Part shown: piece after piece, positions 23,250 through 30,979 of the stretch
Layout of the letters: every line of letters starts with the position of its first letter
Position numbering within the stretch: the first letter of the stretch is position 1
From: a virus
Length of the DNA stretch: 41,461 bases
Reading direction: 5' to 3' (one strand)
IMG/VR virus record: IMGVR_UViG_3300044655_000769
Location: 1 to 41,461 of that record
The notes under the pieces: generated by a model
What the model was told of the DNA's origin: nothing
The model's database searches: none
Seen by the model: only the letters and a program-made list of their open reading frames with translations
Translations under genes and position numbers: made by a program

Positions 23250-23257
23250 TATTTATA
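23250..23257 (-). promoter_or_regulatory. T4-type late promoter (exact TATAAATA on - strand)
   Basis: The + strand reads TATTTATA. Predicted initiation is near 23244, giving a 22-base leader for the gene starting at 23222, with AAGGAG within it. It is the only late octamer I found for the 17 kb, sixteen-gene block down to 6056. A perfect 7-bp inverted repeat (23235-23241 with 23246-23252, 4-base loop) overlaps the initiation region and might be an operator. Confidence 0.85.
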
Positions 23258-23281
23258 GAGAATTATGTGGTCTGAAATAAA

Positions 23282-24262
23282 TTACGAGCCAGTGACAGCA
23301 CCAATAGAAACTGTGGGTTGAGTCACAGTGAATACTGCGCTGCTAGGCACCATAATACCTGTAGCAAACAGTGTAGAAACACTTACTGTAAGTGTTCCAT
23401 CTATGTCATCACCTGGGGGTGGGTTAGGACTACCCCCTGCACCCGAGTCGGTGTATCCGTCTGTGAACAATATTCGTATTTCACCGCTGGCCGCGGTGCC
23501 TCCGCTGTTTGAAGGCACATCAACACACCTAGCCTGTAGACGATAGTTGTTAGAACCATAGGGACTGCTGGCTGTGGCTGTGTAAAATGTCTGGAAAGAG
23601 TTAGTGGTTCTATACCAGTTTGTACCGTCGTTAGGGGAAGTTACAAGACTTGCGTTAGGCGCTGCGCCTCCAAAACTCTGTGTGCCTGCGGCACTGAGAA
23701 GACTAGTCCAACTAGTATTTTGAGCCGTGCCAAGCACCCCACCGGTTCGGCTCGCACTGATCCTAATTTTACCGCCACTGTTGAACCAATATCTAGCATC
23801 ATTGGCATTGGACCAATAAAATTGTATGACGCATTCGCACTGGCTAACCCATGCTCCGGTTCTGCTTGATGTGGTCACTGCTGTGGTACCCGATTCACTA
23901 GTGGCTATTGTGAATCTATTAGCTGTGATATTATCGGCCCAATCATCATATTGCTTTTGCGGTACGTCGAGGGTTCCGATATCGGGAGTAAATGAACTGG
24001 AATATCGAATAGTATTACCGTCTGCGACCACAGCGGTAACTGGGTTAGATCCGTTAATGTGCTTGTAGGCATTGATAATGTCATATCTCAGATTTGCCCA
24101 CTCGTTGATAGTGACTTTAGTGCCTTCTGTTACAGCCGTAGATTGGATTCTGATTTGTTGACCGTATCCAGAGTTTCCACTGCCGGAACCTAACACAGCA
24201 ATGATTTTGTTTCTTATTGAATTGTAGTCTGCTTGGACTATTACACTGTTAACAGCTGGCAT
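23282..24262 (-). CDS. Virion structural-type protein, paralogue A (326 aa)
   Basis: Shares a series of blocks with the next gene upstream: DIINAYKHINGSNP, ARYWFNSGGKIRISASRTGG, SPYGSNNYRLQARC and NPPPGDDIDGTLTVSV. The protein is rich in Ser, Thr and Gly with predicted beta structure throughout. A Pro-rich PPPGD hinge at about residue 275 precedes a short C-terminal Ig-like strand set. I recall proteins of this type being listed as virion structural in marine T4-like phages. Placement downstream of the fibres suggests a fibre-tip, whisker or capsid-decoration component. No ribosome site better than a weak A/T-rich leader is visible. Confidence 0.7.
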   Translation of the reverse strand: MPAVNSVIVQADYNSIRNKIIAVLGSGSGNSGYGQQIRIQSTAVTEGTKVTINEWANLRYDIINAYKHINGSNPVTAVVADGNTIRYSSSFTPDIGTLDVPQKQYDDWADNITANRFTIATSESGTTAVTTSSRTGAWVSQCECVIQFYWSNANDARYWFNSGGKIRISASRTGGVLGTAQNTSWTSLLSAAGTQSFGGAAPNASLVTSPNDGTNWYRTTNSFQTFYTATASSPYGSNNYRLQARCVDVPSNSGGTAASGEIRILFTDGYTDSGAGGSPNPPPGDDIDGTLTVSVSTLFATGIMVPSSAVFTVTQPTVSIGAVTGS

Positions 24263-24278
24263 GAGAATATTTAAGAGA

Positions 24279-25181
24279 TTATGCTGCTACAATACTTGAA
24301 AGTGAATATGTCGGACTAGTGATTGTGAAATTGCCCGATGGCTGTAACAGTCCAGAAGCTTTGACTTCTGCCACATTCACTGTTAACGTGCCCACTACAG
24401 AATCCCCCGGTGGTGGACTGGGTTCTGGGCCGGGATCAGTATACGTGTCTGTTAATGTAATACGTATCTGGACTTGAGTGGCTGTGCCTGTGGAGTTATT
24501 TGCTACATCAGACTTGGCTTCAAGTCTATAATTGTTTGCAGAATACGGGCTACTGAGAGAATCTTGATAAAATGTCTGATACACATTAGTCAATGTGTAA
24601 TAATTGACAGTAGGATTCGTATTGGCACCAAAACTTCGTGTTCCAACACTGTTCAAAAAGTTTACCCAAGCTGTAACTTGTGCTGTTGGTGCGCCAGCTG
24701 TCAACGCCGAAGTAATTCTAATTTTTCCTCCACTGTTGAAAAAATACCTAGCTGTGGTAGCATCAGCAAAATTACAAGTCAATGTGGTCTGTGCTTGAGT
24801 TGACCACGAAGAACTGAATGTCTGTGTGGCTTTAGCTGTGACTACTGATTGGTTGTCGGCAAGATTGAATCTATTTGTAATGGCCTGTTCTAACAATATG
24901 TCGTAATTTGTGTTTGGAGAACTTGGTCCAAATCCAATTGCATCACCGACAGCGACCTGTACTATCGAGGGAATTACTCCATCCTGGTGCAGTCTTATAT
25001 TGATAATATCAAATCTCAACAGATCCCATTGTGCTTTGGTTATAGCATTACCAATGAAAACATCTGAAGATTGCACGGTCTGACCATACCCCCTAGTGGT
25101 AGATCCAATGCCTAACAAAGACTCTGCTTTGTCTTGTATGGCCACATACTGCGAAGCAAATATTGATGTTCCGCTAGTCAT
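24279..25181 (-). CDS. Virion structural-type protein, paralogue B (300 aa)
   Basis: Matches paralogue A in order and sequence: RFDIINIRLHQDGVIP, ARYFFNSGGKIRITSALTAG, SPYSANNYRLEAKS and the SPPPGDSVVGTLTVNV hinge ahead of a short C-terminal domain. Start ATG overlaps the TAA of the fibre gene upstream. The N-terminal part around YVAIQDKAESLLGIGSTTRG may be the attachment domain shared by both copies. Retention of two diverged copies suggests a heteromeric structure or two receptor-binding variants. Assignment as structural rests on context and memory of similar phage proteins. Confidence 0.7.
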   Translation of the reverse strand: MTSGTSIFASQYVAIQDKAESLLGIGSTTRGYGQTVQSSDVFIGNAITKAQWDLLRFDIINIRLHQDGVIPSIVQVAVGDAIGFGPSSPNTNYDILLEQAITNRFNLADNQSVVTAKATQTFSSSWSTQAQTTLTCNFADATTARYFFNSGGKIRITSALTAGAPTAQVTAWVNFLNSVGTRSFGANTNPTVNYYTLTNVYQTFYQDSLSSPYSANNYRLEAKSDVANNSTGTATQVQIRITLTDTYTDPGPEPSPPPGDSVVGTLTVNVAEVKASGLLQPSGNFTITSPTYSLSSIVAA

Positions 25182-26983
25182 TACAGCACCAATACTTCAA
25201 TGATGTTGCCAGTTCGTGTTCCGGTTGATTCTAGAGCAACTGCAAACACGTTGGCATAATTACCGTGAGCTGCCATAGCTGTGCCGCCTGGGCCAGCTAT
25301 CAGCCTATCACCTTTTGCTACTGAACCGTATGCCTTACATGGAACTCTGCCTTTGAGAGCAATGTATATTCCACCTTCAAGATCTTTGTTCATCATAAAA
25401 GCAGGATCTGCACTAACTACTCCTACAGCGCGAGTATTGACATCGCTAGCTGTGACTTCTTTTTCACCGCCTATCATTACCACTGTGCCTGCTTCGTATT
25501 CTTTGTCAGCAAGATATTTTTCAGCTAAGTCTGCATAACGAGCAGCTGTGGCCGTGCCATTGAAAATATTTGCAGTGATGTTACCGCTGACATCTCTTGC
25601 CGCAATGCTGTAAGCTGTGGCTGTAATTCTTGCGGTTCTATATTGGGTGCTGACTGTTCCATCTGCCCATGTAGGATCAGATATTGCATTGGTTCTATCG
25701 ATAAATGTTCTATCGGTGCGGTCTGCAGTACCAACAAATTGATTGGCTAATATATCACCGTTGGCGTTTCGTACAGCTACTGTTGAAATTGCTGATCCGG
25801 GTATAACAGCACTGGGATCTAAATTGTTTAGTTTACCAGCATTTACTGCTGTTGACGCAGACCCGGTAACCGACCCAGTAAGAGTACCAACAATGTTAGC
25901 TCCGGCAAATCCTATCTGTTTTGTTGTAGCATCTATCAACACTGTATCATCATTGGCCAATACGTTGCCTTTGTGTATACCTGTGGTGTTTCCCGTCACT
26001 GCTCCAGTTAAGGCACCATTGAATGCTGTAGCGAAAACATTACTCCACCTTTTGGTAGTCGATCCTAAAGCATATGCGTTAGAGATACCAGGTTCTATTC
26101 CTGTGCGTTTTATAATTGCAATATCTCTCTCATCGACAGCGTCTTGTACTGTGATCCTAAATGTTATATCATTGCCTAAACGATTTTCTACAATTACATC
26201 GCTGCCGTTTTCAACTCTAACTCTAAGATCATTGCCGTCGCCTACTTGAAAGCCAGGATCTTTGAAACCAACTTCCGAAATAAATGCGCTTTCACCTGTT
26301 TTGATATATTGGTCAGCTGTGAATCCGCCTAGCTTGGTGGCATTGCTTGCAGTGCCCCAAAACGTAAAATCATCCGTAGAAACACCAGTCTGTGATTTTA
26401 CTAATGTTATACCTTTCTTAATCACTGTGAAATCATCTATGGCATTTTTACTATTATCAAGAGTAAACGCAGTCTTGCTGATCACAGCTATGGTCTTGCT
26501 GTCTGCTATGACTTTAAGTATAGTATGTGGGCCTTCTGCAGTAGTCAGTGTTCCATATACCACTGCCGGGCTGATAATTGATGTGCCTAAATCGGGACTG
26601 GCTATAGGTCCAATAAGAGTGAAATCATTACCGGTATAGGTATATAACTGTTTGGCTAATGTGTCCCACCAAAAATCACCTACAGACAAACCACTAGGTG
26701 CTGATGCGCTGGCTTCAGCACCGCCAGCTGTTTTGAACTTGGCACCATCATAGAACTTTAGTTTTTTAAGTTGTGTATCAAACCAAACTTGCCCGGTAAT
26801 AGCTTTTGGAGGTGCTGTGTTATTAGCAAAATTTTCTAATAGATGAACAAAATTTTCATTCTGCACTTCGCCGTAGCCTGCGTAATTTTTGCCCACTAGC
26901 CTTAGATCAGTGGTGGTGTCGATAGTGCCGTCAGCTACAGACGTTAAAAACACACCGTTAAATTTGTTGACTTCATATGCCAT
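25181..26983 (-). CDS. Tail-fibre-type protein with shared N-terminal attachment domain (600 aa)
   Basis: N-terminal about 125 residues form the domain shared by the four fibre genes: VGKNYAGYGEVQNENFVHLL, ENFANN, AITGQVWFDT and VGDFWWDTLAKQLYTYTG. The middle is Ser/Thr/Gly/Ala-rich with short beta repeats (LTGAVTGNTTGIHKGNVLAN), typical of trimeric fibre shafts. The C-terminus (about 490-600) is a cap domain beginning ARYADLAEKYLADKEYEAGT, shared with the fibre at 27032. It follows a late promoter at 27011 and an AGAGG ribosome site. Likely part of the host-adsorption apparatus. Confidence 0.82.
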   Translation of the reverse strand: MAYEVNKFNGVFLTSVADGTIDTTTDLRLVGKNYAGYGEVQNENFVHLLENFANNTAPPKAITGQVWFDTQLKKLKFYDGAKFKTAGGAEASASAPSGLSVGDFWWDTLAKQLYTYTGNDFTLIGPIASPDLGTSIISPAVVYGTLTTAEGPHTILKVIADSKTIAVISKTAFTLDNSKNAIDDFTVIKKGITLVKSQTGVSTDDFTFWGTASNATKLGGFTADQYIKTGESAFISEVGFKDPGFQVGDGNDLRVRVENGSDVIVENRLGNDITFRITVQDAVDERDIAIIKRTGIEPGISNAYALGSTTKRWSNVFATAFNGALTGAVTGNTTGIHKGNVLANDDTVLIDATTKQIGFAGANIVGTLTGSVTGSASTAVNAGKLNNLDPSAVIPGSAISTVAVRNANGDILANQFVGTADRTDRTFIDRTNAISDPTWADGTVSTQYRTARITATAYSIAARDVSGNITANIFNGTATAARYADLAEKYLADKEYEAGTVVMIGGEKEVTASDVNTRAVGVVSADPAFMMNKDLEGGIYIALKGRVPCKAYGSVAKGDRLIAGPGGTAMAAHGNYANVFAVALESTGTRTGNIIEVLVL

Positions 26984-27010
26984 GTTGTTAAGAACCTCTG
27001 CTATGTTTTA

Positions 27011-27018
27011 TATTTATC
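27011..27018 (-). promoter_or_regulatory. T4-type late promoter variant (GATAAATA on - strand)
   Basis: The + strand reads TATTTATC, one base from the consensus. Predicted initiation at about 27005 gives a 22-base leader to the ATG at 26983, the same distance as the exact late promoters in this window. It lies in the 48-base gap between two fibre genes. Confidence 0.7.
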
Positions 27019-27031
27019 TATTCAGATATTA

Positions 27032-29134
27032 TTAGTTTCTTCCAACTAAAACTTCAATAATTCCGTCAGTTCCGTTAAAATTTTCTAAAGATTTACCTAC
27101 TATATTACCAAACTGCGGTTGATTAGTTGATTTAGCGAACCCGTTACCGGCGCTTACTAATATATCACCCTTATTAATTTTTCCTGTAACTTTACACGGA
27201 ACTCGTCCTTGTAATGCTACAGCAACTACATGGTTACCTGCACATGAAGAATTCATTAAATATGCGGGGTCAGTAGAAACAATACCAGCAATTTTATTAG
27301 TTTCTGGTCGAGCTAGAGTAACTTCATATTCTCCGCCAATTTCTAAAACTGTGCCGGGTTCGTATTCTCTGTCAGCTACATAATTTTCTGCTAGATCTGC
27401 ATACTGAGCAGTTGTTGCTGTTCCCCTAAACAAACCAGTAGTGAAAATATCATTACTACCTGTATCTAAAACTCTGTTTAAAACCCATTTGTTGCCTGTG
27501 CTTGAATACATAACCGAAGCGCCAGACCCGTTAATGAATATACCAGCACCACTAGCTTCAGCTGCTGTAGCTGCTCCGCTGGCTAGTGTTATTAATTTGT
27601 CTTCGATTGTAAGTTCTGTGGAATTGACTGCTGTTACATTTCCCTGAACTGTTAAATTTCCAGTTACAATTAAATTGCCGTTGGCAGTTATATTATTACT
27701 AGGATCTGCTGACGTTATGCTAGTAACTTCAGCATCGGTACCTTTAAAATATGTTGCATACACATTTTTAAATTTATGACTCGGAATACCCAAATTTGAT
27801 AGATTATCAGAAATAATTGCAGGATCGTTGGGACCGCCTAAAGATAATGATTCTGGAGCACCTATAAATGATAACTCAGGTCCTATTCCTAACATATCAA
27901 ATTTTAATTTTCCGCTAGTAGATCTTATAGTAGGACCAGTTGAATGAACAAACACTCGCAGTTGATTTCCACTGCCTAACACTATTCCTGTGTCACTGAC
28001 ATTTAAAGAACTCAATGTTCCTAACTGTGTCAAACCACTCAGTGTCACAGAATTATTAAGACTGCTTCCGGTCAAGGTTGCGGCATCAGCTGTGACTGTG
28101 ATATTATTAGAACCATCAAATCCCACGCCGTTAATGGTTCTAGAAGTGGCTAATCGTGTAGCAGTGGATGAATTTCCAGACAACTGTGCGCCGATAAATT
28201 GGGTGGCCTGAACTATGTTAAATGTGCTGGTTCCACTGGTTGCTGTGACATTTCCAGTAAGGTTGCCAACTAGATCTGCTGTGATAGTGCCTGCTGAAAA
28301 TCCGCCTTGTGAATTTCTAGCGACTATCTTACCTATGAGATTGGCAGGAGATGCATCCACATTCCATGTTCTTTCTACCGAACCATTGAAATCTGATCCT
28401 AGGATATAATCACCTTTTTTCAATGCATTGGTGGTATTTGCTGTGATTGTGATATTTGACGCGGCTGTAAATGGCACTCCGTTAATTAGTCTAGCTGTTG
28501 ATAACTGATCAGCTGTGGCAGCATTGCCGGTTACGCTGCCATTGATCTTAGCCGTGCTAGAAAGATTGATTCCCGCTAATAGACTGTCGCTGAATCCTGT
28601 AACTTGATCGTTTGTGTTGATAGTAAAAGCTGTCGCAGTGCAGATAGCAAATATCACGCCATTGGTTTCTAAGAATATCACTGGGCGAGGATTACCGGTG
28701 TTGTCGTCCAGGGTTCCTGATCTTGCTTTAGTAGATCCAAATCCTTCCACAGCTTCTGGACCTATCAATCTCCATGCTGTACCAGTATATGTAAACAGTT
28801 GATTAATCGGAGTCTTAAACCATAAAGAACCCGGGTTGGCGCTGACAGGGACTGTGGCGCTTACAACAGCAGATCCTATGGGATTCCACTGTGTGCCATC
28901 ATAGGCATAGGTTATAGAGTCTGTGGTATTAAACCATATCTGTCCAGTTAAAGGCCTCGATGGAGGAGCTGTATTAGCAAAATTTTCCAAGAGAAACACA
29001 AAATTTTCATTCTGTATTTCACCATAGCCCACATAGTTTCTGCCAACCAATCCCAGACTTGTGGTAGTATCAATGGTGCCATCCTGCAGCACCACTAATT
29101 GTTCCTTGTTGAACTTGTTAATTACATAGGCCAT
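27032..29134 (-). CDS. Tail-fibre-type protein (700 aa)
   Basis: Has the shared N-terminal domain (VGRNYVGYGEIQNENFVFLL, then PLTGQIWFNTTDS). A long Ser/Thr/Asn-rich shaft follows with recurring NGVPFTAASNITITA and SLNNSVTLSGLTQLGTLS segments. A GNLTVQGNVTAVNSTELTI block, then IEDKLITLAS, is also seen in the fibre at 29154. The C-terminal cap (AQYADLAENYVADREYEPGT to the end) is clearly homologous to that of the 25181 gene. AGGAG lies eight bases before the ATG. Probably a trimeric fibre or baseplate wedge-attached appendage. Confidence 0.82.
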   Translation of the reverse strand: MAYVINKFNKEQLVVLQDGTIDTTTSLGLVGRNYVGYGEIQNENFVFLLENFANTAPPSRPLTGQIWFNTTDSITYAYDGTQWNPIGSAVVSATVPVSANPGSLWFKTPINQLFTYTGTAWRLIGPEAVEGFGSTKARSGTLDDNTGNPRPVIFLETNGVIFAICTATAFTINTNDQVTGFSDSLLAGINLSSTAKINGSVTGNAATADQLSTARLINGVPFTAASNITITANTTNALKKGDYILGSDFNGSVERTWNVDASPANLIGKIVARNSQGGFSAGTITADLVGNLTGNVTATSGTSTFNIVQATQFIGAQLSGNSSTATRLATSRTINGVGFDGSNNITVTADAATLTGSSLNNSVTLSGLTQLGTLSSLNVSDTGIVLGSGNQLRVFVHSTGPTIRSTSGKLKFDMLGIGPELSFIGAPESLSLGGPNDPAIISDNLSNLGIPSHKFKNVYATYFKGTDAEVTSITSADPSNNITANGNLIVTGNLTVQGNVTAVNSTELTIEDKLITLASGAATAAEASGAGIFINGSGASVMYSSTGNKWVLNRVLDTGSNDIFTTGLFRGTATTAQYADLAENYVADREYEPGTVLEIGGEYEVTLARPETNKIAGIVSTDPAYLMNSSCAGNHVVAVALQGRVPCKVTGKINKGDILVSAGNGFAKSTNQPQFGNIVGKSLENFNGTDGIIEVLVGRN

Positions 29135-29153
29135 TTATGCCACTCCTGATTCA

Positions 29154-30968
29154 TTATGGAGGTAATGGTAGATCTGACTGCCATATCCACACTCCTCCGA
29201 TTATTTGAAATACTTTGATAATTCTTGTTACCGAGACACTTGCTGCGGCTATGTTAGCTGTGGGGAAGCTGATGTTTGTAATTGCTTGGCTACTGGCTCC
29301 ACCAAGATTGGTTAAAAATGGTGCTGTGGAAATCGATGGTGGCAATGAATTTATGCTTAAAGATTGAGCGTTGTTGCTTATCAAATTACATAAAATTCTG
29401 GCATATGTGCTTGGCCTATACTCACTCACAGGAGCAAGATTATTCAATATATTTGTAATAATATACGTATTGGATTTACCATCAGATAAATCAATAGTAA
29501 AAATCACAGGTCTTGATTCCACTTTGTTATCTGCATATTCTTTAGTAGCAGCATCTTGAGCAGACACAGGATCTTGCATGCCGGTGATTCTTGGAGCCCC
29601 GATCAATGCAACATTTCCTGTGCCATCTGGTTCTAATTCAATATCAAAATTTGTACTCACAGTGCTGATTCTGTGATTTTCCAGTCTCATCTGAGTAACT
29701 GCAGGCACGCCCGGTCCGATGTTGACCACAGTCTGTGTACCAAAAGAACTAACCCCTGGGATACTTGTGATAGCAGAACCTAAACTATTGCCATCTATTA
29801 CCTTAGTTCCGCCAATATACATTGCTTTGCCGGCAGCTAAATTCAATGTCTCGGATACATCAAGCCAATTACTGCTATTGCTGTATATTATAGTTTTATC
29901 TGTAGATGCCTTAATTGTAATACCTGCACCATCGGCTGTAAGATTTGTGGGACTGGCAACATTGGCTATGACTATATTTTTATCTTCTATCTCTACTGTG
30001 TTAGTGTTTATAGTTGTGGTTGTACCTTCAACTGTGAGATTACCACTGACTATTAGATCGCCGCCGGTGGTCACTGTGCTGCTGGTAAATCCAGAATATA
30101 GGTTGATGTTTCTTGTTGCTGCATTAATAGTAATAGCTGCTTCTTGTGTAATACCCTTGCGTACACTCAACTGAATGTTTCTATCAGTTGCAGCATTGCT
30201 TATTAATACATCTCCAGCACTGACAAATAAATTTGCCTGGCCTGCTGAACCTACTATGATACCTAAATCACTGGTAATCTGTAATTGTCCATTTATACTG
30301 TTAGAAGTATCAGTTCTAACATAGGTGGTTGCCGGAGATCCGCCTAAACTGTCGCTGTTTATACAGGTCGCACGTATTTTAAAATTAGATAACGTGCCTG
30401 CATTGAAACCAGGTTCTATATTGCCATTAAATCCTACGATTTCTACTTTAGGTGTAAAACTGTCTTTGGAAAAAATTCCCAGTAACACACCATTATTATA
30501 AAGACTAGTTACTACTCTGGTTTGATTCAATGTATCTAAAATGGTGTCTACTCGCAGTCCGCTGAGACCCTGCACACTACTATACGCTGGTGCAAGTAAC
30601 ACCGCCGAAAGACCATCAAAAAAGTATAGTTGTTTTCCAACATCGTCATACCAGAGGTCGCCTGCAGCTAATGTGCTTGGTTGAGAGCTCGATACTGTAG
30701 CTGAACTTACCGGAACGAAAGAGATGCCATTATAGACTTTTAATTTTGACTGGCTAGTATCAAACCATATTTGACCCTTGATCGGGCGCATAGGGGCTGT
30801 GTTACCAGAAAAATGCTCTAGTAATTTTATAAGATTCTCATTAAACGCTTCGCCAAATCCGCTGAAATTCTTTCCTATAAGAGTGATATCAGTGGAAAGG
30901 TCATCGACCTGGCCGTCTGCTACAGTTGCTACAATTGTGCCGTCAGTTTTGTTTATTTGATATGCCAT
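29154..30968 (-). CDS. Tail-fibre-type protein with different C-terminal tip (604 aa)
   Basis: Begins with the shared N-terminal domain (LIGKNFSGFGEAFNENLIKL, then PIKGQIWFDTSQS and AAGDLWYDDVGKQLYFFDG). The shaft includes GDLIVSGNLTVEGTTTTINT and VEIEDKNIVIANVA. The C-terminus lacks the YADLAE cap and instead ends in a hydrophobic Trp-containing segment (IIGGVWIWQSDLPLPP) after an EYADNK/YRPSTYARIL region. The swapped tip fits the usual modular exchange of phage adhesins and suggests a separate receptor or structural location. Confidence 0.82.
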   Translation of the reverse strand: MAYQINKTDGTIVATVADGQVDDLSTDITLIGKNFSGFGEAFNENLIKLLEHFSGNTAPMRPIKGQIWFDTSQSKLKVYNGISFVPVSSATVSSSQPSTLAAGDLWYDDVGKQLYFFDGLSAVLLAPAYSSVQGLSGLRVDTILDTLNQTRVVTSLYNNGVLLGIFSKDSFTPKVEIVGFNGNIEPGFNAGTLSNFKIRATCINSDSLGGSPATTYVRTDTSNSINGQLQITSDLGIIVGSAGQANLFVSAGDVLISNAATDRNIQLSVRKGITQEAAITINAATRNINLYSGFTSSTVTTGGDLIVSGNLTVEGTTTTINTNTVEIEDKNIVIANVASPTNLTADGAGITIKASTDKTIIYSNSSNWLDVSETLNLAAGKAMYIGGTKVIDGNSLGSAITSIPGVSSFGTQTVVNIGPGVPAVTQMRLENHRISTVSTNFDIELEPDGTGNVALIGAPRITGMQDPVSAQDAATKEYADNKVESRPVIFTIDLSDGKSNTYIITNILNNLAPVSEYRPSTYARILCNLISNNAQSLSINSLPPSISTAPFLTNLGGASSQAITNISFPTANIAAASVSVTRIIKVFQIIGGVWIWQSDLPLPP

Positions 30969-30979
30969 GTTTTACTCTG

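Noticed and set aside
24263-24275. Possible late promoter (CTTAAATA-like) before the 326-residue gene
   Set aside because: Two mismatches at the most conserved end and only a few bases from the ATG, leaving no usable leader.
25743-26639. Two + strand ORFs of 168 and 125 codons opposite the fibre gene
   Set aside because: They are antisense to Thr/Ala/Gly-rich fibre codons, rich in Val/Ser/Pro/Leu as such shadows are, with no ribosome site or promoter.
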